Below, piece after piece: positions 25,382 through 33,847 of a stretch of 64,000 bases of DNA. Below the pieces are notes generated by a model. That model searched no databases, had not been told where the DNA came from, and was given only the letters and a program-made list of their open reading frames with translations. The stretch lies in assembly GCA_965275905.1 (NCBI GenBank), contig CBDHYJ010000049.1, positions 45,965-109,964 of the forward strand. The letters are read 5' to 3'. Source of the DNA: CBDAQD01 sp965275905 (GTDB lineage: Bacteria; Pseudomonadota; Alphaproteobacteria; Rhizobiales; JAJFHC01). The translations under genes were made by a program, and so were the position numbers. The number at the start of each line of letters is the position of its first letter. Within the stretch, counting starts at the first letter, position 1.

Positions 25382-26401
25382 ATGGCCAGGAAACCCGCCA
25401 AGAAGACCGGCCGCAAGCGCGTCTTCCACAACGGCCAGTCCGAGAAGGAACTCCAGGAAATCCGCGAGTGGCGGCGAAACCGCTTTCGCATTCTCGCCTG
25501 CATTGACGGCACCGAAGAGTCCTACGAGTCCGTCCGCTTTGCCGCGCGCATCGCCAGGGGAGACGATTGCGATATCATCCTGATCTATGTGCGCCCGATC
25601 GACCAGGGTCTGCGTTCGGGCGGCCTGCAGGTCCGTGTCGCCCGGCAGAATATGCTGGACTGGGGCCTCGAACTGCCGGGCATCGAGTTTCTCAAGCGCG
25701 GTCTGGAGATCCTCAAGGATGAAGGCCAGATGACAAGCGACTGGGAGACCAAATGGAGCCACGTCGACGTCTGGAGCGATCCCCTCGGCGACAACAAGCT
25801 GGAGTACCGGCACGACTCCGGCAAGTCGATCGTGCTCAAGCTCAAGACCGCACCGGACGCGGCAAGCGGCATCCTCGACCAGTACGAGCTCGGTCCGTAC
25901 AATCTGATGATCCTGGGCGAGCCCAGCCGGTGGCGCGGCGAGTTCAAGTCGATCTTCGATGCCGGCGTCGTCCAGAAGGTCGCAATGCTCTCGCCCTGTT
26001 CGGTGCTGGTAGCGCGGCCTGAAAGCAATGGAAAAGGCCATCTGATCTGCACCGACGGTACGGATCATTCAATGGATGCGGCCTTCCGCGACGCCGTGCT
26101 TGCCCACTATTACGGCAGTCCTGTCACGCTGTTTTCGGTGGCTCTGGAAAAGAGCCGCCGCCAGCGGGCATCGGAGAATCTGGATCGTCTTGAGGCGATG
26201 CTTGGCGAAAAGGGCATCAAATGTGCCGGTAAGATTACGGCGGTCGGAAATCCGGTCGACGAGATCGTGAGGGCGGGAAAGAAGTTTTCCGTCGTTTGCG
26301 TATCGGATTCCGGCAAGTCGCGAGTCAAACGCTTCTTCGTGGGCAGCGTGGCCTTCGACGTCATGCGCCACGCGACCACATCCGTCCTGAATGTCCGCTG
26401 A
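25382..26401 (+). CDS. Tandem universal-stress (Usp) domain protein
   Basis: A 339-residue protein with two UspA-like domains: the first from ~35 (FRILACIDGTEESYESVRFA) and the second from ~220 (HLICTDGTDHSMDAAFRDA). The second keeps a C-terminal VCVSDSGKSR segment where ATP-binding Usp proteins have the G-x-S glycine loop. It follows the DASS transporter by three bases, an arrangement like the TRAP-transporter/Usp pair TeaABC-TeaD, in which the Usp regulates uptake. By analogy it may gate the anion transporter; this is inference. Confidence 0.82.
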   Translation: MARKPAKKTGRKRVFHNGQSEKELQEIREWRRNRFRILACIDGTEESYESVRFAARIARGDDCDIILIYVRPIDQGLRSGGLQVRVARQNMLDWGLELPGIEFLKRGLEILKDEGQMTSDWETKWSHVDVWSDPLGDNKLEYRHDSGKSIVLKLKTAPDAASGILDQYELGPYNLMILGEPSRWRGEFKSIFDAGVVQKVAMLSPCSVLVARPESNGKGHLICTDGTDHSMDAAFRDAVLAHYYGSPVTLFSVALEKSRRQRASENLDRLEAMLGEKGIKCAGKITAVGNPVDEIVRAGKKFSVVCVSDSGKSRVKRFFVGSVAFDVMRHATTSVLNVR

Positions 26402-26480
26402 TCTCATTGCTCTCGATCTTCTGTGGTGATCTTTGCCACCTTGTCATAGGGTCCCGGCACAGCGTTCCCGGAGGCATGAC

Positions 26481-27440
26481 ATGACCGAAAGAGTCAGACC
26501 GCTCCCCGCCGATCCCGAAGTGCGCGCCCATATCGATCAGGTCGAAGCGCTATACCCGCCGGCTTCCGCTCAGACGTCGGTTGAGCAGGACCGCGCCAAC
26601 TACGACGCACTGTGCGCGGCATTTCAGGGCGAGCGGCCTGACGGTGTCTCGGTCGAGGATGATCGCATCGTTGCGGACGGCCCGGACCGCGAGCTCGCCG
26701 TCCGGCACTACCGCAGCAATGCCGGTGCGGCGAAGAGCGATGACGTCGCGCTTCTGTACATGCATGGCGGCGGATTTGTCGTTGGCGGGCTCGACAGCCA
26801 CGACAGCATCTGTGCCGATCTGTGCAGCCGGACCGGAATTCACGTCATGGCGCTGGACTACCGGCTGGCGCCCGAGCACGTATTCCCGGCCGCGCTGGAT
26901 GACACCGAAGCCGCCTATCTTCATTTGTGCGCGCTGGGCGGGCGTATCATCGTTGGCGGCGACAGCGCGGGTGGCAATCTCGCCGCGGCGATCTGCCTGC
27001 GCGCAAGGCGCAAGCGGTTGCCCATGCCCGTCGGGCAGTTGCTCATGTATCCCGGGCTTGGCGACGATTTCGAGACGGAGTCTCATCGAGTGAATGAGAA
27101 CGCGCCAATGCTCGAACGTGCGGATTGCATCCACTATCTCGAACTCTACACCGGCCGGTCGCCGGCGTCTGCCGGAGGCGACGGGGAGGTCTGTCCGCTT
27201 TTGGCCGACGACTTCGGCGGACTACCCGCGGCGGCGGTATTCAGCGCTGGCATCGATCCGCTGCGCGACGACGCGGCGCAATATGCCCGCCGGCTTGAGG
27301 CGTCCGGGAGTCCGGTCCGCTACCACGATGAGCCCGAACTCGTTCACGGCTATCTCCGTGCCCGGCGGCACTCAGGCCTCGCGGCCGCCAACTTCACAAT
27401 GATCTGCGACGCTCTGGAGTGGCTGGCGACCGGATCTTGA
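26481..27440 (+). CDS. Alpha/beta hydrolase, HSL-type esterase
   Basis: A 319-residue hydrolase-fold-3 (hormone-sensitive-lipase-like) enzyme. It shows the oxyanion motif YMHGGGFVVG, the nucleophile elbow GGDSAGG, a likely catalytic Asp in GIDPLRDDA and the His in ELVHGYLRA. No signal peptide is visible. ATG 26481 is preceded by GGAGG. Such enzymes hydrolyse short acyl esters; the natural ester is unknown. Confidence 0.88.
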   Translation: MTERVRPLPADPEVRAHIDQVEALYPPASAQTSVEQDRANYDALCAAFQGERPDGVSVEDDRIVADGPDRELAVRHYRSNAGAAKSDDVALLYMHGGGFVVGGLDSHDSICADLCSRTGIHVMALDYRLAPEHVFPAALDDTEAAYLHLCALGGRIIVGGDSAGGNLAAAICLRARRKRLPMPVGQLLMYPGLGDDFETESHRVNENAPMLERADCIHYLELYTGRSPASAGGDGEVCPLLADDFGGLPAAAVFSAGIDPLRDDAAQYARRLEASGSPVRYHDEPELVHGYLRARRHSGLAAANFTMICDALEWLATGS

Positions 27441-27522
27441 TGCGGGTCAATGCCCGTTCTCTGCACACTTGCTGCAATTGCAGGAAAGAGCCCGGTGTGA
27501 CCGGGCGCAGCGAAGGAGTTAC

Positions 27523-27912
27523 ATGATGGACACGTCAATCCTCATCGCCCGTTTCATCGGGCCGGTGTCGCTTGTCGCCGGGCTCGGCATGCTCGTCAAT
27601 CGCGCTTACTACACCGAGCTTATGGCGACCATCTCGAACAACAAGGCCATGCTCTTCATCGCCGGCGTTCTGGCGCTGGTTGTCGGCATCGCAATCACCA
27701 CCTTTCACAATATCTGGGCTGCCGACTGGCGGGTGGTCATAACGGTGTTCGGCTGGCTCTCGATTGTCGGCGGTGTGGTCAGGCTTGTCTTTCCCGGAGC
27801 CGCCATTGCCCTGGCGGAGAGAATTACCAAGTCGGGAACATTGCTGACCGTTGCCGCTGTCTTCTGGGGTCTGGTCGGCGCGTGGCTGACCTATATGGGC
27901 TTTGCGGCCTGA
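27523..27912 (+). CDS. Small four-helix membrane protein, unknown
   Basis: A 129-residue protein with four predicted membrane helices: residues ~8-25, ~40-60, ~68-85 and ~105-125. It contains VNRAYYTELM and NNKAMLFIAGVLALVVG, a pattern common in uncharacterised bacterial membrane proteins. GAAGGAG precedes ATG 27523. It converges with an MFS gene; a GC hairpin spans the two stops. Confidence 0.75.
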   Translation: MMDTSILIARFIGPVSLVAGLGMLVNRAYYTELMATISNNKAMLFIAGVLALVVGIAITTFHNIWAADWRVVITVFGWLSIVGGVVRLVFPGAAIALAERITKSGTLLTVAAVFWGLVGAWLTYMGFAA

Positions 27913-27932
27913 GACCCGCTGCCGCTCAGGCC
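27906..27932. terminator. Hairpin across convergent stops
   Basis: GGCCTGAG and CTCAGGCC form a perfect 8-base stem with an 11-base loop overlapping the ends of the convergent membrane-protein and MFS genes. It lacks a T-run, so it is only a candidate bidirectional terminator. Confidence 0.4.
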
Positions 27933-29152
27933 GGCGACAGCGCCCTCGACCGGCGGCGGCCCATCAAAAGCCAGAACGCGATCGCCATGTTGACGAGATT
28001 GAAGGCGATCCCGTTCAGGAAAGCGGCCGTGTAGGACCCGGTCAGGTCATGGATTTCGCCGGACATCCAGCCGCCCAGCGCCATCCCGCCCACGGTCGCC
28101 ATGAGCACGAGGCTGACGCGGGCGCCGGCCTCGCGCGCCGGGTAGTATTCGCGCACGATGAGCGCATAGCTCGGCACGATGCCGCCCTGTGACAGCCCGA
28201 ACAGCGCGGAGACGAGATAGAGCGAGACCAGTCCGTCGAACGGCAGGTATAGGACCATTGCAAGGCATTGCAGGGTCGAGCCCAGCAGCAGTGTGCCGAG
28301 ACCTCCGATCCTGTCGGCGATCAGGCCCGAGATCAGCCGGCTGACAACGCCGGTCGCGAGCATGAGCGAGAGCATTTCCGCGCCGCGGGCGGCGCCATAA
28401 CCGAGGTCGCTCGAATAGGCGACGATGTGGATCTGCGGCATGGACATGGCCACGCAGCAGCAGATCCCGGCGATGACGAGAATAGTCTGCAGGACGCCCG
28501 GCGACAGTGTTCCCGAAGCACTTGCGGTCGGCGTGCCGGCCGCGGTCATCGGTTCCTCATGACTGGCGCGGCGGGCAAGCAGGAACGACAGCGGCAGCAT
28601 GGTGACGAGGCAGATGACCCCGATGCCCACATGAGCCTGGCGCCAGCCGACGGTCTCGATGGCGTATTGCAGCAGGGGTGGCCATACGGTGCCGGCGAGA
28701 TAGTTCCCACTCGCAACGATCGCCACCGCAATGCCGCGCCGTTTCATGAACCACAGCGAAACGTCGGCGACGAGCGGTCCGAAGGTGACCGAGCTGCCGA
28801 GCATGCCGATGAGCAGCGCCTGCGCCAGCGTGAACTGCCAGAGCGTTTGGGCGCTGGCGGCGGCGATATAACCCGCGCACAGCATCACGGCGCCGATCAC
28901 CAGCGGGACCCGGATGCCGAAACGATCGGACAGCCGGCCCATCATGATGCCGCCGAGGGCGAAGCCGACCATTGTTGCGGTATAGGGGATGGAAGCATCG
29001 CCCCGGTCGACGCCGAATTCCGCCTCGATCGTGGGCAGGGCAACGACGACCGACCACAGCCCCACGCCGCCGATCGTTGCGAGCGTCAGGGAGGCAAAGA
29101 GACGAATCCAGGAATACCGGCTGTCCTGCCCGTACGGGTCTTGGGCGGTCAT
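27926..29152 (-). CDS. MFS transporter
   Basis: A 408-residue major facilitator with twelve hydrophobic segments. The loop 2-3 motif reads GRLSDRFGIRVPLVIG, close to the MFS consensus G-x-L-x-D-R-x-G, and IADRIGGLGTLLLG repeats it in the second half. The overall layout (monocarboxylate/oxalate-porter-like) suggests an organic-anion carrier, but the substrate is unknown. Its start overlaps the end of the EamA gene upstream by 4 bases. Confidence 0.88.
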   Translation of the reverse strand: MTAQDPYGQDSRYSWIRLFASLTLATIGGVGLWSVVVALPTIEAEFGVDRGDASIPYTATMVGFALGGIMMGRLSDRFGIRVPLVIGAVMLCAGYIAAASAQTLWQFTLAQALLIGMLGSSVTFGPLVADVSLWFMKRRGIAVAIVASGNYLAGTVWPPLLQYAIETVGWRQAHVGIGVICLVTMLPLSFLLARRASHEEPMTAAGTPTASASGTLSPGVLQTILVIAGICCCVAMSMPQIHIVAYSSDLGYGAARGAEMLSLMLATGVVSRLISGLIADRIGGLGTLLLGSTLQCLAMVLYLPFDGLVSLYLVSALFGLSQGGIVPSYALIVREYYPAREAGARVSLVLMATVGGMALGGWMSGEIHDLTGSYTAAFLNGIAFNLVNMAIAFWLLMGRRRSRALSPA

Positions 29153-30075
29153 AGCGTCGTCGCCGTCTTACCGGCGCGCGCGGTCGGTTTCGAAAGAGCG
29201 ATGTAGATGCCGCTCGCCGTGATGATTGCGATGCCGAGCCAGGTGACCGCGTCCGGGAAGTCGCCGAACATGAGATACCCGACTGCCGCCGCCGCAACGA
29301 TCTCGGTATAACCGATCGGCGCGAGGGTGGCCGCGGGCGCAAGGCCGTAGGCGCGATTGATGGCGAAATGGGTCGCGGCCACGAAGACGCCGCTCAGCGC
29401 CAGAAGGCCCCACTGGTATGCGGAAACAGGTTCCCAGGCGAACGGGAGCCCGGCGGACAGGATCACCGTACCCGACAGCACGCCGAAGTTGATCGTGATC
29501 ATGGGCGGTGCGGTTGCCGACAGCTTGCGCGTAAGCAGCAGCGAGAGGGCAAAGCTCGTCCCCGCGGCCAGCGCGAGAAGGCTGTGATAGCTGACGGTCT
29601 CGAATCCGGGGCGGATGACGACAAGCACGCCGAGAAATCCCGTGACCACCGCGATCCAGTGCCGCGCCGTAACCTGTTCGCCGAGGATCACAGGCGACAG
29701 CGCGGTGACCACGAAGGGATAGGCGAACGCTATGGCCAGCGCGTCGGCCAGAGGCATGCCGTAAAGCGCCCAGATGAAGGCCGTCGTCGAGAACGTCATG
29801 ATCACGCCACGCAGGAGCTGCAGTCCGGCCTGGTCCGGCCATAGCGCCTTCATGCCGTGGCGCACGAGCGCCGGCGGCAGCGTGATCAGCAGGCTGAACG
29901 CATAGCGGCCCCAGACCACGACCACGACGCCGAGCCCCGCGCCGGCCAGCTTGGAAATGCCGTCGGCAACGGACGCAAAGCTGAAGCCCACGACGACGAG
30001 CACGATCCCGAGGTGGATCGGCGACATGGCGGTCGCGCCGGCGCGACCGGGCGAAGGGCTGGCGTTCTCGGTCAT
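29149..30075 (-). CDS. EamA/DMT-family transporter
   Basis: A 308-residue membrane protein with two five-helix EamA repeats. WGRYAFSLLITLPPALVRHG in the first half and GYTEIVAAAAVGYLMFGDFP in the second are typical of drug/metabolite exporters. It is translated just before the MFS gene with a 4-base overlap, so two exporters or importers of unrelated families form one operon. Substrate unknown. Confidence 0.88.
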   Translation of the reverse strand: MTENASPSPGRAGATAMSPIHLGIVLVVVGFSFASVADGISKLAGAGLGVVVVVWGRYAFSLLITLPPALVRHGMKALWPDQAGLQLLRGVIMTFSTTAFIWALYGMPLADALAIAFAYPFVVTALSPVILGEQVTARHWIAVVTGFLGVLVVIRPGFETVSYHSLLALAAGTSFALSLLLTRKLSATAPPMITINFGVLSGTVILSAGLPFAWEPVSAYQWGLLALSGVFVAATHFAINRAYGLAPAATLAPIGYTEIVAAAAVGYLMFGDFPDAVTWLGIAIITASGIYIALSKPTARAGKTATTL

Positions 30076-30179
30076 GGGGTCCGGACAGTCTGTCGGGGTG
30101 AACTCTTATGAGTGCATAAGCCTCAATACGACATGTATGCCGTTGCGGAAACAAGAATCCGCCTGAACACTGCGGCGTG

Positions 30180-31355
30180 CTACTCCCGCATCTTACTGGC
30201 CGCCGATGCATATCCGCCGCCGGCCCCGTCGACGAAGTGAATGTGATCGGAGCTCATGATCGACGGCGCGACGCACGTCATGAGCGCTTCATCCTGAATG
30301 TGCAGGCCGTAACGCACGGCGCCTGAGGCCTGTGCGGAGTCGAGAAGACCGCGCAGTTCTTCGATCGTCTCGTCGCTGCAGTCGACCGTCATCATCAGCG
30401 CGTCGTCGAACTTCCGGAAGTCCGTGTTCTCGGCAATCTCGCGCCTGTATTGGTCAGGGTCGAACGAACCGATGCGGCGCCCCAGCTTGAACACGATCCA
30501 GGCGGCCGCGGCAGCGCCGATCACGCGCAGCCGGCGTTGCCAGCCCGTGCGGCCGTCCTGGGCGACATCGGACTGCAGGCCAATGGCCGACGACGGCCAC
30601 CGGATTTCAGGGCCGTTTGCGGGCACGGGGTTCAGTGTCGCTGAACGTTCGAGAAGCGCGATGACGCCCGCCGTGATCTCGCCGAAACGGTCCGGATCGG
30701 CGCCGGAGGCCGGTTTCACGATCAGGGACACGACGTTGCCGTGCTGCGGCCGGATCGGGCCCCATTGGCAGGAGAGTCCGGTGAGGTCCGGCTCTTCGTG
30801 CGGCGGAGCGGGAGCAAAACGGATGATGTCCTTTTTCAGCTGCTCTTCGGCCCACTCGACGCCACGGCCCGTGAACATGGTGTATTGCACGTTGTCCGAT
30901 GCTTTCCAGAAGGCGGCACGAACGTCCGCACCCGCGGCCCGGATCTCTGCAACCGTTGTCATGCCGACCCGCAGGTCCAGGTCGAGATCCCGTGATGCCC
31001 ATGCCGCGACGCGCGCGAGCGCGTCACGTGCGGCGCTCTCCTGTGCGGGAGGGATAGCGAAACTTGCGCCGTCTCCGCCGAACGAGAACAGTCTGAGCTT
31101 GCCATCCAGAGCATTGGTCACGGCGCTGATGGTGCCCGCGCCGGCCAGGTTGACGGCCTTGTACCGGCCGTCCGCGATCGCACGCGACGAATCCACGACA
31201 TCCGCGACGGCGATCACCCAGTCATCCGGGAGCGGGCTGTATCGATTCGGGTCTGCCACATGCGCGAAGTGGTCGAGAACGGGAATGGACCCGATCCACG
31301 AATCGGGAGTCTGCTGATCGGGATCGCTTCCGGGTGACGCGTCGTTGCGGGACAT
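30180..31355 (-). CDS. DUF3095 family, cyclase-like protein
   Basis: A 391-residue protein matching DUF3095, a family related to class III nucleotidyl cyclases. The N-terminal region VIAVADVVDSSRAIADGRYK and LFSFGGDGASFAIP resemble the two metal-binding segments of cyclases (the D-x-x-x-S and G-G-D patterns). About 200 further residues of unknown role follow, including a hydrophobic stretch (IGAAAAAWIVFKLG). It starts 9 bases after the nitrile hydratase accessory gene, so it is probably the last gene of that operon. The enzymatic activity of the family is not established. Confidence 0.8.
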   Translation of the reverse strand: MSRNDASPGSDPDQQTPDSWIGSIPVLDHFAHVADPNRYSPLPDDWVIAVADVVDSSRAIADGRYKAVNLAGAGTISAVTNALDGKLRLFSFGGDGASFAIPPAQESAARDALARVAAWASRDLDLDLRVGMTTVAEIRAAGADVRAAFWKASDNVQYTMFTGRGVEWAEEQLKKDIIRFAPAPPHEEPDLTGLSCQWGPIRPQHGNVVSLIVKPASGADPDRFGEITAGVIALLERSATLNPVPANGPEIRWPSSAIGLQSDVAQDGRTGWQRRLRVIGAAAAAWIVFKLGRRIGSFDPDQYRREIAENTDFRKFDDALMMTVDCSDETIEELRGLLDSAQASGAVRYGLHIQDEALMTCVAPSIMSSDHIHFVDGAGGGYASAASKMRE

Positions 31356-31364
31356 GCAGATTTT

Positions 31365-31733
31365 CTACGTCGCGCTCTTGTCTGCGGCGAGTTCGACGGG
31401 CTCGCCATGCGGCGTGTTGAGATAGGCCTGCCGCCAGGCCTCGCGCCGTGTCTCCAGCGCGTCCGAGCCGACAGCGCCGGTCCGGTCCAGAAGGCCCTCG
31501 AGTGCACGAAGGACGGCCGCGTAATAGGTCTCGGGCGTATCCGGCTCGCCTCTTTCATCAGCGGCCGTCAGCTCCGCGCCGAGAGTGTCGGACCATTCGC
31601 TTGCGGAGAACACGCCGCGAGTAACGAGCGTGTCGGCCATGGCGAGCGCCTGCGCCTGCCAGGGTTCGTCAAAGACCGGCCCGCCATCCATCCGTCTGAG
31701 CGGTAAGAGTGCTGCCACATCAGGCGGGGTCAA
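31365..31733 (-). CDS. Nitrile hydratase accessory (activator) protein
   Basis: A 122-residue protein related to the N-terminal part of the nitrile hydratase beta subunit. It carries GGPVFDEPWQAQALAMADTL and GVFSASEWSDTLGAEL, the signature of the small activators (P14K/NhlE type) that deliver cobalt to the alpha subunit by subunit exchange. The start is probably TTG 31733, overlapping the beta-subunit gene by 14 bases; GTG 31718 is an alternative. Confidence 0.88.
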   Translation of the reverse strand: MTPPDVAALLPLRRMDGGPVFDEPWQAQALAMADTLVTRGVFSASEWSDTLGAELTAADERGEPDTPETYYAAVLRALEGLLDRTGAVGSDALETRREAWRQAYLNTPHGEPVELAADKSAT

Positions 31734-32376
31734 GGTAGCTCTCCCAGAGATCGAGATAGATCCGGTCCTTCCGGCCGCCGGCTTCGGGCCAGAGGTCCCG
31801 GGCCTCGAACATCACGGAATAGATATGCTGGGCGACCTCGCGCCCCCGGGCGTTTTCGTCCGCGAATACGTGAGCGCCGTGATGGGCGTGGATGACGCCT
31901 GGTCGCCCGCGTGCATAGGCCGGCAGCCGCGTGTGGTGCGAATGGCCGTGTGCTTTCGTCTGGACGCGGTCTCCGGCAGAAAAGACCGGGGCTGTGTCGA
32001 TCTCGCGGTCGAAGCGGGCGGCCTGCGTGCGATTCGCCTGAAGCGCGTCTGCCTTGGCGAGCACGGCGGGGCTACCCGATGGAGGTGTCGCGGACTTGCC
32101 TGAAACCAGCTCGTCGAGCGTGAACACACCGGAATCGATGAAGGCCGCGCTTTGCGTTTGCATCCAGGTGTCGAAATAGGGCCGCGAGAGGTAGTCGACC
32201 GGATCGATCAGTTCGCGCACGTGCCGCCACCAGTCGATGGTCCAGTCCGGCGCGCCCGTGCACTTGGCGATACCCCACATGCGACCTTCCCAGGCATGAT
32301 GAAAGGGAACCTCGTCCTCATCGACATCGATCGGCCCGAAGCCTTCCTTGCCGCCGAGATCATGCGGTCCGTCCAT
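31720..32376 (-). CDS. nthB: Nitrile hydratase beta subunit
   Basis: A 218-residue beta subunit. It begins MDGPHDLGGKEGFGPID, the conserved N-terminus, continues with FHHAWEGRMWGIAK, and ends with the SH3-like domain containing GRPGVIHAHHGAHVFAD and HIYSVMFEARDLWPEA. It forms the active heterodimer with the alpha subunit and helps bind the metal claw. Its ATG shares a base with the nthA stop (TAATG), so translation is coupled. Confidence 0.95.
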   Translation of the reverse strand: MDGPHDLGGKEGFGPIDVDEDEVPFHHAWEGRMWGIAKCTGAPDWTIDWWRHVRELIDPVDYLSRPYFDTWMQTQSAAFIDSGVFTLDELVSGKSATPPSGSPAVLAKADALQANRTQAARFDREIDTAPVFSAGDRVQTKAHGHSHHTRLPAYARGRPGVIHAHHGAHVFADENARGREVAQHIYSVMFEARDLWPEAGGRKDRIYLDLWESYLDPA

Positions 32377-33026
32377 TACGTTGCACCGTCCGGAACGGCC
32401 GGGAGATCGCGCTGGGTGCCGATCATGGCATTGCGGGTGACCAGCGTTGCCAGATCCCGTTCACCAAGGTCGTCGGTCCCGTCCGGGCGTTGCGGCAGCA
32501 CGAGATATCTGAGTTCCGCCGTGCTGTCCCAGACGCGAACCTCGACGTCGTCTTCGATTTCCACGCCGAATTCTGCGAGCACCCCGCGAGGGTCGCGGAC
32601 GGCGCGAGACCGGTAGGCCGCCGTCTTGTACCAGTTGGGCGACATGCCGAGCAGGGAGAACGGGTAGCAGGAGCAGAGCGTGCAGACGACGAGATTGTGA
32701 ACGTCGGCCGTATTCTCGACGACGTTGAGATGGGCTGTCGCGTTGCCGAGATATCCGAGTTCGTCGATCGCCGCCGGTGCGTCCGTCATCAGGCGGCTCT
32801 TGAACTCCGGATCGGTCCAGGCCTTCGCGACCACATGGGCGCCGCGCTTCGGTCCGATCTCCTCGGCATAGGCCTCGATCCAGGCATCTATCGAGCGGCT
32901 GTCGGCAAGGCCTTTCTCCACCAGAAGGCTTTCAAGCGCCTTGACCCGGAGTGCCGGTTCCGACGGCAGGTGGCTGTGCAGCTCCCGGTGTATCTGCGCG
33001 ATTTTCGAGGAGTCGTAATCGGTCAT
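32376..33026 (-). CDS. nthA: Nitrile hydratase alpha subunit, cobalt type
   Basis: A 216-residue alpha subunit that hydrates nitriles to amides. The metal claw is CTLCSC at residues 115-120. Threonine in the second position is the cobalt-type pattern, whereas iron enzymes have serine. Other family segments are HVVAKAWTDPEFK and YPFSLLGMSPNWYK. AGAGAG precedes the ATG. It heads the operon nthA-nthB-activator-DUF3095. No amidase gene is adjacent, so the amide would be handled elsewhere. Confidence 0.96.
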   Translation of the reverse strand: MTDYDSSKIAQIHRELHSHLPSEPALRVKALESLLVEKGLADSRSIDAWIEAYAEEIGPKRGAHVVAKAWTDPEFKSRLMTDAPAAIDELGYLGNATAHLNVVENTADVHNLVVCTLCSCYPFSLLGMSPNWYKTAAYRSRAVRDPRGVLAEFGVEIEDDVEVRVWDSTAELRYLVLPQRPDGTDDLGERDLATLVTRNAMIGTQRDLPAVPDGAT

Positions 33027-33199
33027 GGTTTCTCTCTGCTGGTGCCGGCAGGACCCGTCCGGCGTTCGTATTATTCCACAGACGCCGGGGGCGGTCGACG
33101 GCGCAGACGGTGTTCACGGAACGGTAGACACCAGCGGCGGATTGGGTTTCAAGTGAGGGCTGGCAACTGCAATGCAAGCTGAGCGGAAGGGTCCTGAAC

Positions 33200-33718
33200 A
33201 TGTCCGACGCCGACGGGGCGGTTTCGCCCATTCTCGAACGCCGCCGCATCGAGGCGAAGATGCTCAAGCATGTCTACGACACGCTGAAGGCGAGCCATGG
33301 GACCGAAGTGGCGAAGAAGACCATCGCGGACGCAGTGCGCACCGCGTCTGTAGAGCAGGCCAGGGAAATGGCGGAGGCCGAGGCGGACGGCACGTCCATG
33401 CAGAGTTTCGTCGACCTCTACGAACTCTGGACGCGCGGCGGCGCTCTGGAGGTCGAAGTCCATGAGCAGACCGATACGACCTACCGGTTCGACGTGACGC
33501 GCTGCCAGTATGCCGAGATGTACCGCGACATGGGACTGGGCGAGATCGGTCATCTCCTGTCCTGCCAGCGCGACGGCACCTTCTGCGAAGGCTACGACTC
33601 CCGGCTGAAGATGACGCGGACCCAGACGATCATGCAGGGCGCGAGCCACTGTGACTTCCACTATCGGCTGGTTGAGGATGAAAAGGAAGGTGGTGCCGAA
33701 GACGGGGCAGACGTCTAG
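33200..33718 (+). CDS. L-2-amino-thiazoline-4-carboxylate hydrolase-like protein
   Basis: A 172-residue protein resembling the ATC hydrolase family, which opens 2-amino-thiazoline-4-carboxylate to S-carbamoyl-cysteine. Visible family features are the central FDVTRCQYAEMYRDMGLGEIG with its cysteine, HLLSCQRDGTFCEGYD and the C-terminal TQTIMQGASHCDFHYRL. Family members are often mis-annotated because activity has been shown for few. It is divergent from the nitrile hydratase operon, 173 bases apart. Confidence 0.75.
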   Translation: MSDADGAVSPILERRRIEAKMLKHVYDTLKASHGTEVAKKTIADAVRTASVEQAREMAEAEADGTSMQSFVDLYELWTRGGALEVEVHEQTDTTYRFDVTRCQYAEMYRDMGLGEIGHLLSCQRDGTFCEGYDSRLKMTRTQTIMQGASHCDFHYRLVEDEKEGGAEDGADV

Positions 33719-33847
33719 GCAGAGTTACTTTGCGTCAATTGGGCAGTTGCGGTCAGGTCGGCCACAACCGGAACGGTTTTCGCTCCGCGCGATGACGTGA
33801 CTTGAATAGTACGCGTAACAAACCAACGCCGCTTTGATTGATCGTTG

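Noticed and set aside
23783..26068. A 761-codon open frame on the minus strand
   Set aside because: It is antisense to the DASS transporter and Usp genes, has a low-complexity His/Asp/Arg/Gln-rich translation typical of GC-rich shadows, and no domain.
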